From: Opitutaceae bacterium
GTDB lineage: Bacteria > Verrucomicrobiota > Verrucomicrobiia > Opitutales > Opitutaceae
DNA length: 32,720 bases
Direction of reading: 5' to 3'
Assembly: GCA_024711005.1 (NCBI GenBank)
Contig: JANJTQ010000058.1
Coordinates: 1-32,720, forward strand
The position numbers and the translations under genes were made by a program. The notes beneath the pieces were generated by a model. It saw only the letters and a list, made by a program, of their open reading frames with translations, was not told the DNA's origin and did no database searches. Position 1 is the first letter of the stretch; each line of letters starts with the position of its first letter. Shown piece by piece: positions 7,537 to 15,357 of this stretch.

Positions 7537-8973
7537 ATGCGCGTTCCCCTTCTTTTCCTCAGCCTCGTCAGCGCAACCGCCGGTTCGACCCCGGCCGGCT
7601 CACCCACGCGAAACGCCACGGCACTTTACGCGGAACTCTGCGCCAACTGCCACGGCGCCGATTTGCAGGGAGGCAAGGCCGGAAGTCTCCTCGATCAAAA
7701 TTGGAGGCACGCCCGCGATGACGCCGGCCTCGCGAAAGTGATCCGCGAGGGCGTTATCGTCTCGGGCATGCCGGCGTTCGACGTTTCGCTGAACGAAGCG
7801 GAAACCCGCGCCCTCGTTGTCCTCATCCGCGAAACCGCAAAGCGCCGCGTCGATCCCGCCGTGCGCCACACCAACGAACTCCCCGACGGCGTTCAGCACA
7901 GCGAACTCCATTCCTACCGCATCGAAAAAATCATCGAGGGGCTCGACGTGCCGTGGTCGCTGGGATTCCTGCCCGACGGTCGTCTGCTCTTCACCCAGCG
8001 CACCGGCGGTTTGTTCATCGCGACGCAGAAGGAAGGAAAGTGGACGACACGAAAGGTCACCGGCGTTCCCCCCGTCTGGGTGCGCGACGAAGGCGGGCTG
8101 ATGGGCCTCGCCGTTCACCCCGATTACGCCACCAATGGCTGGCTTTACCTCGTCCTCAGCGATCCTGGCGAAAACGACACCGGCAACACCAAGCTGGTGC
8201 GCGGACGTCTGCGCGACGGGCAATGGGTCGAACAGGAAACCTTGTTCGAGGCGCCTCGCGAAACCTATACGAACCTCGGCATCAACTTCGGCGGCCGGGT
8301 CGTATTTACAAACGGGTACCTCTTCCTCGCCTTCGGCGAGCGAGGCAAGGTGGGCCAGGCGCAGAACCTCTCGCTGCCAAATGGAAAAATCCACCGCCTG
8401 CTCCCCAACGGCCAGATCCCGCAAGGCAACCCGTTCGAGAAAACCCCGAACGCCCTCCCATCGATCTGGAGCTACGGACACCGCAATCCCCAAGGCCTCG
8501 CCGTTCACCCGCGAACCGGCGAACTCTGGGAAACCGAACACGGCCCGCGCGGCGGCGACGAACTCAACTTCATCCGGGCCGGCCGCAACTACGGCTGGCC
8601 GATCATCACCCACGGGATGAATTACAACGGCACGCCCGTCTCCTCGCTCACGGAAAAGGAGGGGCTTGAACAACCCGTGATCGACTGGACGCCTTCGATC
8701 GCGGTCAGCCCGATCCGTTTTTATGAGGGAGACGCCTTTCCGAAATGGAAACACCATCTCTTCCTCGGCGCGCTTGCCCAACAGGAACTGCGGCGACTCG
8801 AAGTGAAGGCGGACAAAGTCATACACAATGAACTGATTTTCAAAGGACTCGGTCGCGTCCGTGACATGATCGCCGGCCCCGAAGGCGCCCTCTACGTCGC
8901 TCTGGAAATCCCCGGCCCGGGCACGCCCGATTTCATCATCCGTCTCGTGCCGGCCGCATCTGTATCCAAATGA
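7537..8973 (+). CDS. Secreted cytochrome c / PQQ-dependent aldose dehydrogenase
   Basis: The 478-residue protein is predicted to be exported: MRVPLLFLSLVSATAG is a signal peptide. Next comes a small cytochrome c domain with the haem motif C35-A-N-C38-H39 and likely axial Met M78 (VSGMPAFD). From about residue 120 follows a six-bladed propeller of the soluble glucose/sorbosone dehydrogenase family (YliI/GSDH-like): GLDVPWSLGFLPDGRLLFTQ, GGLMGLAVHPDY, WSYGHRNPQGLAVHP, ETEHGPRGGDELN and GRNYGWP. It should oxidise aldoses in the periplasm with PQQ and pass electrons to its own haem. An ATG at 7432 with a better ribosome site would add 35 residues before the signal peptide; I prefer 7537 because of the signal peptide. 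No PQQ biosynthesis genes are in the window. Confidence 0.9.
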   Translation: MRVPLLFLSLVSATAGSTPAGSPTRNATALYAELCANCHGADLQGGKAGSLLDQNWRHARDDAGLAKVIREGVIVSGMPAFDVSLNEAETRALVVLIRETAKRRVDPAVRHTNELPDGVQHSELHSYRIEKIIEGLDVPWSLGFLPDGRLLFTQRTGGLFIATQKEGKWTTRKVTGVPPVWVRDEGGLMGLAVHPDYATNGWLYLVLSDPGENDTGNTKLVRGRLRDGQWVEQETLFEAPRETYTNLGINFGGRVVFTNGYLFLAFGERGKVGQAQNLSLPNGKIHRLLPNGQIPQGNPFEKTPNALPSIWSYGHRNPQGLAVHPRTGELWETEHGPRGGDELNFIRAGRNYGWPIITHGMNYNGTPVSSLTEKEGLEQPVIDWTPSIAVSPIRFYEGDAFPKWKHHLFLGALAQQELRRLEVKADKVIHNELIFKGLGRVRDMIAGPEGALYVALEIPGPGTPDFIIRLVPAASVSK

Positions 8974-9038
8974 AACCTACATGACCACGGACACATTCCC
9001 ACCTTGCTCATCCCCGCGACGGGGCCACTTTGGTTTGC

Positions 9039-9824
9039 ATGGACGAGACAAATTCAATGCCGGGCAAAGACATGGATCGCGCGTATTGGGATGCCGTGGG
9101 GGACGACTACGATTCCGAGATTTTCAGCGTGCGCGACAATGACACCGCCGGTCTGGTGGCCGGACACATCGCCCGCCTCGGCGACCCGGCACACACCGCG
9201 GCCGATCTCGGCTGCGGCGTGGGCAAGTTCACGTCGCTCCTCGCCGAGGCCTTTGGCCGCGTCCACGCCTGCGATCTCTCGCCCAAACTCCTGGAGCAGG
9301 CGCGCCGCGCATGCCGCCCATGGAACAACATCGATTTTTTCCAGACCGACCTCGGCCGCGAAGCGCATCCGGTGGACCCTGTCGACTTCGTGCTCTGCGT
9401 GAACGTGCTCATCATGGCGGGGCTCGACGCGCGCATGAGCGCCTTGCGCGCGGTCACCGCGCAGGTGAAGCAAGGCGGACACCTCCTGCTCGTCACGCCC
9501 TCGACCGAATCGATGCTCTACACGCAATTTCGCCGCATCGACTGGTGTCTGCGCGAAGGCATGAACTGCGACGAAGCCATACGCGACAGCGTGCCCGCGC
9601 ACGGCTCCGTGCGCGCCCTGCACCAGGGCATCCGCCCCATCGAAGGCGTTCCCACCAAACACCACCTCAAGGAAGAGCTGCTCGTCCTGTTGCGCGGACA
9701 CGAGATGGACGTCCTCTCGATTGAAAAACTCACCTATCCGTGGGACACCGAGTTCGACGATCCTCCCGCCTGGATGGAAGGTCCGCAGCCGTGGGACTGG
9801 CTGGTGGTTGCGCAAAGAAAGTAG
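9039..9824 (+). CDS. Class I SAM-dependent methyltransferase
   Basis: The 261-residue protein has the SAM-binding motif I AADLGCGVGKFTSLLAEAF near residues 50-68 and motif II acidic residue in VHACDLSPKLLEQARRA. Motif IV is near VDFVLCVNVLIMAGL and post-I in QGGHLLLVTPSTES. The substrate is unknown; the fold matches UbiE/COQ5-like small-molecule methyltransferases. Start: ATG at 9039; a TTG three codons upstream is also open. It lies 65 bp after the dehydrogenase gene and ends about 70 bp before a GNAT gene on the same strand. Confidence 0.88.
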   Translation: MDETNSMPGKDMDRAYWDAVGDDYDSEIFSVRDNDTAGLVAGHIARLGDPAHTAADLGCGVGKFTSLLAEAFGRVHACDLSPKLLEQARRACRPWNNIDFFQTDLGREAHPVDPVDFVLCVNVLIMAGLDARMSALRAVTAQVKQGGHLLLVTPSTESMLYTQFRRIDWCLREGMNCDEAIRDSVPAHGSVRALHQGIRPIEGVPTKHHLKEELLVLLRGHEMDVLSIEKLTYPWDTEFDDPPAWMEGPQPWDWLVVAQRK

Positions 9825-9892
9825 ACGAGGCAACTTGTCGCGTTTTCAGCACCCATTTCTCAGACCGCGATCGGAGGCCACGCCTCGTTCCC

Positions 9893-10366
9893 GTGAACAC
9901 CCAAGCCATTCTCCGCGAATACCGCCCCGAAGATCTGCCGGCGATTCTCGACGTGTATCGTGACGCCGTGCGCCAGATCGCGCCCGCGGCCTACACTCCG
10001 GAGCAAGTGAACGCCTGGGCGGCCTTCGCCGAGAACGGCGACGAGTTGGCCGCGATGATGTCACAGGGTTATCGACTGGTGATCGAAAGTGAAGCGGGCG
10101 TCGAAGCCTTCGCGGTGCTGGATCCCGCCGATTACGTGTCGTTGCTTTACTGCCGCGCCCGGGCGTCGCGGCAAGGCCACGCCACCCGCCTGCTGGAAGC
10201 GCTGGAGACGGAGGCACGTCGCCGCGGTATTGCTCGCGTGAATACGGCGGCAAGCCTGATCAGCCACCCGTTTTTCCTGCGGCACGGCTATGCGGTGGAC
10301 ACGCTGGAGCGCGTGGAACGCAACGGAGTCGACTTCGACCGTCACCGCATGAGCAAGCGGTTGTGA
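9893..10366 (+). CDS. GNAT family N-acetyltransferase
   Basis: The 157-residue protein fits a single GNAT domain: IREYRPEDLPAILDVYRDAV-like N-terminus (here LREYRPEDLPAIL), a central strand VEAFAVLDPADYVSLLY, an acetyl-CoA loop with ARASRQGHATRLLEALE, and the C-terminal NTAASLISHPFFLRHGYAV. It resembles the YafP/ElaA-like group. The substrate is unknown. The start is a GTG at 9893 because the domain begins there and the open frame upstream (to 9740) overlaps the methyltransferase gene. A GGAGG lies 16 nt before the GTG, rather far. Confidence 0.85.
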   Translation: MNTQAILREYRPEDLPAILDVYRDAVRQIAPAAYTPEQVNAWAAFAENGDELAAMMSQGYRLVIESEAGVEAFAVLDPADYVSLLYCRARASRQGHATRLLEALETEARRRGIARVNTAASLISHPFFLRHGYAVDTLERVERNGVDFDRHRMSKRL

Positions 10367-10657
10367 GAGTCGGACCTCCATCCGTCATCAGGAGAGGTTC
10401 ACGAGATGATCAACATCGCTGGAGCCTTTTTCACGGCATCCAGTTGGGCACATAACCGCCAATTGAAGCTTCTTGGCAAATGGGCGCCTCGTCTGGCCAT
10501 CGATTTCGTTTCCGGTATGATGCATCACCAGCCAACTTTCTACATACTCTAGGTATCGCGAAAACAGTTCGTGGCCTTCACGCTTAGGCGCTTCGCGCAT
10601 CACAAGACTAGTTCATTGTAAACGGGTCCATCAAAAAAAGCCGAATAATGATCGTAG
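10367..10657. other. AT-richer gap at left edge of accessory patch
   Basis: The 291-bp stretch marks a drop in GC content after the GNAT gene. A 71-codon minus-strand open frame (10388-10603) has no family signal and no clear ribosome site, so I do not call it. No hairpin terminator is clear. Confidence 0.4.
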
Positions 10658-11311
10658 TTAATAAGTATATATCAGAGCGAAAGGGCTATTTTCACTTTGG
10701 TCAACAGAAAGGCTTAAGGTCCACCCCCCCGGGAGCTGCCCATAACTCATCATCTCGCTCAAGATCGAAACAATATCGCCACCTTCGACATCACAACTTA
10801 CCACAGTGTTTTTTATTTTTGAGTTCGATATTGGCGAGAAATGGGCTATTGGATAATTGATTTTTTTCGACAAAGCCTCAAGGGACTCATCCAGTGGCAA
10901 ACGTAAAATCTCGACGTGATCGATTGCGCCGGCTAGTTTAAGACGATTCAGCAGAGACTGAGCATCATTTGTCTGAATAACCACTTTCCTTGATGTGGGG
11001 TCAAAACTCAAAACAGACGCAACCTGCTGAATGGCGCGCGATATCTCACTGGCATCAATTGCTTCAGTCAGATCCGGCTTAGGCACAGGAGTTAAATCGA
11101 ATACCGAATTATATTTCGACGTTTTGATGTAAATCACACTGAACCCAAGCTTCCTCAGATCTCCAACTAACTTATCCAAGTTATAAACTCGCTGCAGCTC
11201 CAGCATCTGACGATTTGCCAAATCGACAGGATCATCAATCGATGCACAATAAGATGACTGAACACCAACTAATCCCAGCAAAACGAGTAGAGATAAAAGG
11301 AGCGATCTCAC
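10658..11311 (-). CDS. Secreted protein with STN-like C-terminal domain
   Basis: The 217-residue protein starts (GTG) with a clear signal peptide, MRSLLLSLLVLLGLVGVQSS, and should be exported. The last ~75 residues (SLEALSKKINYPIAHFSP...VVSCDVEGGDIVSILSEMMS...GGWTLSLS) have the spacing of the STN/secretin N-terminal fold found in secretins and TonB receptors. No barrel or secretin domain follows. Base composition is clearly more AT-rich than in the flanking genes. It is the last gene of a three-gene minus-strand cassette, 6 bp after its neighbour. Function unknown; envelope role inferred. Confidence 0.72.
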   Translation of the reverse strand: MRSLLLSLLVLLGLVGVQSSYCASIDDPVDLANRQMLELQRVYNLDKLVGDLRKLGFSVIYIKTSKYNSVFDLTPVPKPDLTEAIDASEISRAIQQVASVLSFDPTSRKVVIQTNDAQSLLNRLKLAGAIDHVEILRLPLDESLEALSKKINYPIAHFSPISNSKIKNTVVSCDVEGGDIVSILSEMMSYGQLPGGWTLSLSVDQSENSPFALIYTY

Positions 11312-11317
11312 GATGAA

Positions 11318-11956
11318 TTATTGCTTTACTGAAGTGTAGGAATGGTTCGCGCTGTCAGTGCCCCAACCAGGGCTAAGTTTCTTAATCTGACAAGATACCG
11401 AACGATTGAATTTATTAGTCAACCCAAATATACTCGTGCCAATCTTCGCCTCATACGCGTGCCCAATAATTTGAACGACCAATCGAAGAGTATCTTGAGC
11501 ATTTGAGGCCGTTGCGATCGACGATAGTTCACCAAGCGGCTTCCCGATATTATCAGGAAACTGACCTGCCGAATCTGACGTGAATGCCTCATCATCACCT
11601 ACGCTAGCATTACCAGCATCGCCAGATACAACTATACCATCTTTCACAAAGAAGAAATTCAGTGAGTCAGAAGTTTCCCCTACAGTTACGCCCTGAACCG
11701 TGAAGTCATTTCCATCTTCATCTTTAATTTGCATTTGACTCCTCCCTCCGAAAACCGGACTCGTGATTTTCGTCCCAGAACCTATCTCTTCAACACTAGT
11801 AGGAGTTTTGACCGTAATCACCTTCGTCCCGCCGCTCACAAACCCTCCGTCATTAAAAATATCACCTTTATCATCAAGCATGAGCGTGATCGTTACGGTT
11901 CCCGACGTCGCGGGCAGCGTAAGAATCGGAGTACTAGAGGTTGCCGAACTAAGCAC
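11318..11956 (-). CDS. 3' part of a split secreted-protein gene (after G10 tract)
   Basis: This frame begins exactly at the G tract (GTG at 11956) and encodes 212 residues rich in Ser, Thr, Gly and Asp with a beta-rich look (TSGTVTITLMLDDKGDI). It has no signal peptide and no ribosome site. Read with one extra G, or two fewer, in the tract, the upstream signal-peptide frame (11893-12213) continues directly into it to give a secreted protein of about 297 residues. So this is most likely the main body of one gene that is out of frame in this sequence. Possible reasons are phase variation, a real mutation, or a base-calling error in the homopolymer. No family recognised. Confidence 0.65.
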   Translation of the reverse strand: MLSSATSSTPILTLPATSGTVTITLMLDDKGDIFNDGGFVSGGTKVITVKTPTSVEEIGSGTKITSPVFGGRSQMQIKDEDGNDFTVQGVTVGETSDSLNFFFVKDGIVVSGDAGNASVGDDEAFTSDSAGQFPDNIGKPLGELSSIATASNAQDTLRLVVQIIGHAYEAKIGTSIFGLTNKFNRSVSCQIKKLSPGWGTDSANHSYTSVKQ

Positions 11957-12213
11957 CCCCCCCCCGAGGTTTCAAACTGAACGCCTGCAGACGGGTCTAT
12001 GATATCATCGACTTTCTCGCCATCCTTACAATCACAATCCTTAAGGGCAGAAGCCGACAGGTTCATTTTCATCCCAACCCCCATGTAGTCCACATCAGGG
12101 CTAGTATTCACAGTTCCACTCGGTGGATCACCAGCCGTAGAATCGGCCCACATTGGAAGCGCAAGAGCAAGAAGACAAACAGCGTTTATAGCTCGCTTAT
12201 TTTTAATATTCAT
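11893..12213 (-). CDS. 5' part of a split secreted-protein gene (signal peptide)
   Basis: The frame encodes a signal peptide (MNIKNKRAINAVCLLALALPMWA) and about 60 mature residues (DSTAGDPPSGTVNTSPDVDY...CDCKDGEKVDDIIDPSAGVQFETSGGG). After the G10 tract it runs into a basic tail (CLVRQPLVLRFLRCPRRREP) that looks like out-of-frame sequence. The proper continuation is the frame 11318-11956. It lies 16 bp after the YD-repeat gene in the same cassette. Confidence 0.65.
   Translation of the reverse strand: MNIKNKRAINAVCLLALALPMWADSTAGDPPSGTVNTSPDVDYMGVGMKMNLSASALKDCDCKDGEKVDDIIDPSAGVQFETSGGGCLVRQPLVLRFLRCPRRREP
11956..11965. repeat. Homopolymer G10/C10 tract inside a gene
   Basis: Ten C residues on the plus strand (ten G on the coding strand) lie at the point where the secreted-protein gene changes frame. 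With 10 G the product ends after about 106 residues; 8 or 11 G would give the full-length protein. This is the arrangement seen in slipped-strand phase-variable genes. Confidence 0.9.
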
Positions 12214-12229
12214 GATGAAGGCTAATTTT

Positions 12230-12925
12230 TTAGTCTAGAAAATCTGCTGGAACTAATTTTTTGATATCACCCCCAAGATCGCTTATGGCCTCTTGATTCT
12301 GGCGTATTCTCGTTCCCTCGGGTCCGAATGTTTTCCAAGCGATCAAGCGTCGGTTCTTATATACCGTTTCCTCGATCAATTGTCCGTCTTTGATTACTCT
12401 GACAAAATCTCCATCAAGATTCCACTCCCAGATAGTCACTGATCCCATACTATCAATCTTTCGGACCATGCGTCCCGCTTCATCGTAAGCGTTGCGCTCA
12501 AGCACACTGAGCCTCCCATCGCGAATCTCCTCAATTTTTCTCACCTTGTTCATCGAGGCTCCTTGGGCACGCATAAAATAGACCATTTTTGTGACCCCTT
12601 CCTTATCGCGACTCGTCGAGACACCTTTAGCGCGATCAAAGTAGCGATACTCAGATTTCCCCTCACGATCAACGCGCGTGACCTTGGCTTGGTCGGGGCG
12701 CCAATTATAGGGAGTAACTCCACCGACCGCAGCTGACCGCTTCTTCGGGTCCTCGGTCACACGGCCGGCGTTCGCCAAGCTGGGATTTTCGATTTTGTAG
12801 GTTGCCCCGTCATCTTCAGTGATAAACCCGGATGCAGCCTTCGCAAAGCGCAAACGAACCAAACGCCCATGGAGGGGCTCCTGGGTTAGGAGACTCCGGC
12901 GAGTCGCACGGTTCACAGGAAGCAT
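12230..12925 (-). CDS. YD-repeat (RHS-like) protein, probably a fragment
   Basis: The 231-residue protein contains degenerate YD/RHS-type repeats: RNAYDEAGRMVRKIDSMGSVTIWEWNLDGDFVRVIKDG and earlier EGKSEYRYFDRAKGVSTSRDKEG. RHS proteins are usually over 1000 residues, so this is very short. The N-terminus (MLPVNRATRRSLLTQEPLHGRLVRLRF) lacks a signal peptide and lies in GC-rich sequence, unlike the AT-richer rest. The open frame ends just upstream at about 12985. I read it as the C-terminal part of a larger gene whose 5' part was lost, or as a small orphan. It heads the cassette with two secreted-protein genes. Confidence 0.6.
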   Translation of the reverse strand: MLPVNRATRRSLLTQEPLHGRLVRLRFAKAASGFITEDDGATYKIENPSLANAGRVTEDPKKRSAAVGGVTPYNWRPDQAKVTRVDREGKSEYRYFDRAKGVSTSRDKEGVTKMVYFMRAQGASMNKVRKIEEIRDGRLSVLERNAYDEAGRMVRKIDSMGSVTIWEWNLDGDFVRVIKDGQLIEETVYKNRRLIAWKTFGPEGTRIRQNQEAISDLGGDIKKLVPADFLD

Positions 12926-13015
12926 GAGCGGTGGGCCGAGCCCGCGTCCCCACCGCCGCCCGCCGGGACAAATGCAGGCGGCTCAAGTAGCGGCAGCGGA
13001 CTGAGCCTCCTCAAA

Positions 13016-13288
13016 ATGTTCGATCCCCAATCGGGCGACGTCACTTGGCAGGGTAAGACTTTCGGTCTCGGGGAATCCAAGGTTCAGCTCACACGTTTCG
13101 AGCGCTACCTCGTAACACCGGAAGCCAACGGCGCGGCGGATCTCGACTACAATCAGACCCTCGAAGAAATCTCCGACACGCTCAAAGGACGAAAGGGCGG
13201 AACCGTGGAGCAGCGTTTAGCCCAAGCTTGGCGGCTCCTCTACAAAGCGGCCGATTACGAAGGAGACTCCCGCCTGAGTGAAAACTGA
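13016..13288 (+). CDS. Hypothetical protein, probably C-terminal fragment
   Basis: The 90-residue product (MFDPQSGDVTWQGKTFGLGESKVQLTRFERYL...) matches no family I know. The frame stays open upstream of the ATG for at least 25 codons and encodes a Pro run and a Gly/Ser linker (PPPPPAGTNAGGSSSGSG), the composition of an interdomain linker. There is no ribosome site at the ATG. It is therefore likely the 3' end of a longer gene truncated at the edge of the AT-richer patch. Confidence 0.5.
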   Translation: MFDPQSGDVTWQGKTFGLGESKVQLTRFERYLVTPEANGAADLDYNQTLEEISDTLKGRKGGTVEQRLAQAWRLLYKAADYEGDSRLSEN

Positions 13289-13342
13289 ATGCGTTTCGCC
13301 CCAAGTAAACGCGGCCTCCCGTCGCGTTTCCTCCTCTCCGAC

Positions 13343-13432
13343 GTGGCATGGGCGTCTCGCCCATGAATGAGTGGGTCCCGCGACTGCGGGACCCGCTCGT
13401 TTCCGATCCCATGGGCGGGACGCCCATGCCAC
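13343..13432. repeat. REP-like inverted repeat, family B, copy 1
   Basis: Arms GTGGCATGGGCGTCTCGCCC (13343) and its near-complement ending at 13432 flank an inner hairpin (GGGTCCCGCGACTGCGGGACCC split over 13372-13394). It fills the gap between the fragment gene and the ABC transporter. Copies 2 and 3 are at 14209-14285 and 15232-15275. Confidence 0.85.
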
Positions 13433-13471
13433 TTTTCCGAACCGGCCCTACTTTCAATTGCACTTGATTCC

Positions 13472-15193
13472 ATGTTTCGCACCCAAGACCTGACGGTGAC
13501 CACCCCGGATGGTGGCAAGACGCTGCTGGCCGGCGTGGAGGCGGAATTTCCCCGTGTCGGCCTGCATGCCGTCGTCGGCCCGTCGGGCTGCGGCAAAACG
13601 ACGTTGGTTAAAGCGCTGCTCGGCTTGGTGCCGCGTACCGGACGCGTGGAGTTCGATGGAAACGAGGTGCACGGGCCGAGCGACTTGGTCGGACGCGTGG
13701 GGTTCGCTCCGCAATTCAGCATCGCCAACCCCAAATTGACGGTGGAGGAAAGCCTCGCCTACACCTTGGATTTACTGGTCGTGGAAACCAAAGTGCGGAC
13801 CCAACGATTGGAGGCCATTTTGACCACCGTCGGACTCGGAGCCGCCCGGCACACCCGGGTGGAAAACCTTTCGGGCGGTCAATTGCGTCGGCTCGGGCTG
13901 GGGTTGGAACTTGTCACGGATCCGACCTGGCTGGTCTGCGACGAAGTCACCTCGGGATTGGACCCCCGGTCGGAAGACCAGATTCTCGACGTGCTGCGCG
14001 GTTTGGCGCGGGAACGGGGCAAGTCGTTTGTCTGCATCATTCACAATCTGTCGAAATTAAGCGGCTTCGACCGGATCACTGTCCTCGGGCAAGGGGTGTT
14101 GCTGTTTCAAGGGACCTACCCGGAATTTTTGGGGCATTTCCGAATCGAGGATCCGCTTCACCTCTACGAACGGCTCAACGAAAAGCCGGTGGAGGAGTGG
14201 CAGGAAAAGTGGCAGAGGCGTCCCGCCCATGATTCGTCCGAAGCACTTCACGTCTGCACACCCGCGGGCGGGACGTCCGTGCCACCTCCCGGCGCGCCCG
14301 GCGGTCACGCCCTACCCGCTGAGTCGTTGCGCAGGCCGGGCATGATCGCGCAGGGGTGGACGTTGTTGCGGCGCCGGTGGCGTCTCTTCTGGCGTGATCG
14401 GGGAAACCTGCTTGCGATGGCTGGAATCACGTTCGGGTTTCCGGTGCTGGTGGCGATTTTCGCACTGGGCGGCCTTCCGCAAATCGGAGCGATGGCGCTG
14501 GACTCCAACGCTGGTTTCCTGGAAGCGCTGCAACAGAGCATGCGGCATCAGCGCGAGGCGACGCAGGCCGCCAACCTCGTCGTGGGTCTGGTGCTGTTTC
14601 AGGTGATTCTACTGGGACTTACGGGGGCAAACAACGGTGCGCGGGAAATCGCCGCCGAACGGCTTGTGTTCGAAAAGGAGCGCATGAATGGCCTGCGTAC
14701 TCCCGCCTACGCATTGTCGAAGGTGATCTTTTTTACCGGACTGGCCGGCGCGCAGGGCATGTGGATGGCGGTTTTCGTCAAACTCGCCTGCCGCTTCCCG
14801 GGACACTGGTGGGCGCAGGTGGCAACGCTGGCGTTGTCCTGCGTAGCGATGACATTGGTGAGCCTGGGCATCTCGGCAGTGTCGCGCACCGCGGAGCGCG
14901 CATCGTTTTCGTCGGTGTTTCTCGTGGGCCTGCAACTTCCGCTGTCCGGAGTCGTGCTGGCATTGCCGGACTATTTGCTCTGGATATGCCGACCCTTCGT
15001 GAACGCCTTTTGGGCGTGGGCCGGCTACTTCAACGCCATGACCCACACGCGGATCTATGATGCGTTCCGACTCACCAATGAACGCTGGCTGCCCTCATCG
15101 GACTTCGCACTGACCGTCCTGATGATTCAAGCACTGGCCGGTGTCGGGCTGGTTCTATACGGATGCAAGCGACTGCGCTGGGGCGAAGGGTAG
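13472..15193 (+). CDS. ABC-2 exporter, ATPase and permease in one chain (ABCG-like)
   Basis: The 573-residue half-transporter has an N-terminal ATPase: Walker A GPSGCGKTT (36-44), Q-loop FAPQ (about 78-81), signature LSGGQ (133-137), Walker B with D157-E158 (WLVCDEVTSGLDP), and H-loop H191. A C-terminal ABC-2 permease from about residue 300 has about six hydrophobic segments (LLAMAGITFGFPVLVAIFAL, LVVGLVLFQVILLGLTG, VATLALSCVAMTLVSLGI, FLVGLQLPLSGVVLALP and others). This order is that of ABCG/White-type transporters; it should act as a dimer in the inner membrane. The linker (about residues 245-275, QRRPAHDSSEALHVCTPAGGTSVPPP) is read straight from a family B inverted repeat. The start is ATG 13472; upstream in-frame codons lie in another repeat. 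Substrate unknown. Confidence 0.92.
   Translation: MFRTQDLTVTTPDGGKTLLAGVEAEFPRVGLHAVVGPSGCGKTTLVKALLGLVPRTGRVEFDGNEVHGPSDLVGRVGFAPQFSIANPKLTVEESLAYTLDLLVVETKVRTQRLEAILTTVGLGAARHTRVENLSGGQLRRLGLGLELVTDPTWLVCDEVTSGLDPRSEDQILDVLRGLARERGKSFVCIIHNLSKLSGFDRITVLGQGVLLFQGTYPEFLGHFRIEDPLHLYERLNEKPVEEWQEKWQRRPAHDSSEALHVCTPAGGTSVPPPGAPGGHALPAESLRRPGMIAQGWTLLRRRWRLFWRDRGNLLAMAGITFGFPVLVAIFALGGLPQIGAMALDSNAGFLEALQQSMRHQREATQAANLVVGLVLFQVILLGLTGANNGAREIAAERLVFEKERMNGLRTPAYALSKVIFFTGLAGAQGMWMAVFVKLACRFPGHWWAQVATLALSCVAMTLVSLGISAVSRTAERASFSSVFLVGLQLPLSGVVLALPDYLLWICRPFVNAFWAWAGYFNAMTHTRIYDAFRLTNERWLPSSDFALTVLMIQALAGVGLVLYGCKRLRWGEG
14209..14285. repeat. REP-like inverted repeat, family B, copy 2, inside ABC gene
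   Basis: Arms GTGGCAGAGGCGTCCCGCCC and GGGCGGGACGTCCGTGCCAC lie within the open reading frame of the ABC transporter and encode part of the linker between the ATPase and permease domains. The insertion keeps the frame open. Confidence 0.85.
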
Positions 15194-15231
15194 TCCGGCG
15201 AAGCTGCCGCTCTGCAAGCGCTGGTTCGGAA

Positions 15232-15275
15232 GTGGCACGGGCGGCTCGCCCATGGGTGGGACCGCCCATGCCCCC
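15232..15275. repeat. REP-like inverted repeat, family B, copy 3
   Basis: GTGGCACGGGCGGCTCGCCC followed by an imperfect inverted arm (ACCGCCCATGCCCCCC) lies in the convergent gap between the ABC transporter and the CsgG-like gene. It may act as a bidirectional terminator. Confidence 0.75.
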
Positions 15276-15282
15276 CCGAATC

Positions 15283-15304
15283 GCCTGCAAGCAGGCTCCC
15301 ACAT
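15283..15304. repeat. REP-like palindrome, family C, copy 1
   Basis: TCGCCTGCAAGCAGGCTCCC followed by AC has a CCTGC/GCAGG stem and resembles the well-known Pseudomonas-type REP (GTGGGAGCnnGCTTGC on the other strand). A related copy is at 18774-18798. Confidence 0.65.
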
Positions 15305-15357
15305 TTCCGCGCCTTGAGGAATGTCCCGTGGTGCTTTACCGCGGATTCGCGAAAACT

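Noticed and set aside
10388-10603. 71-codon minus-strand open frame (MMREAPKREGHELFSRYLEY...)
   Set aside because: No family signal, no ribosome site; could be a remnant but cannot be supported.
13343-15304. Possible CRISPR array from repeated GTGGCA...GCCC units
   Set aside because: The units are inverted pairs, unevenly spaced, without regular unique spacers; they are REP-like palindromes.
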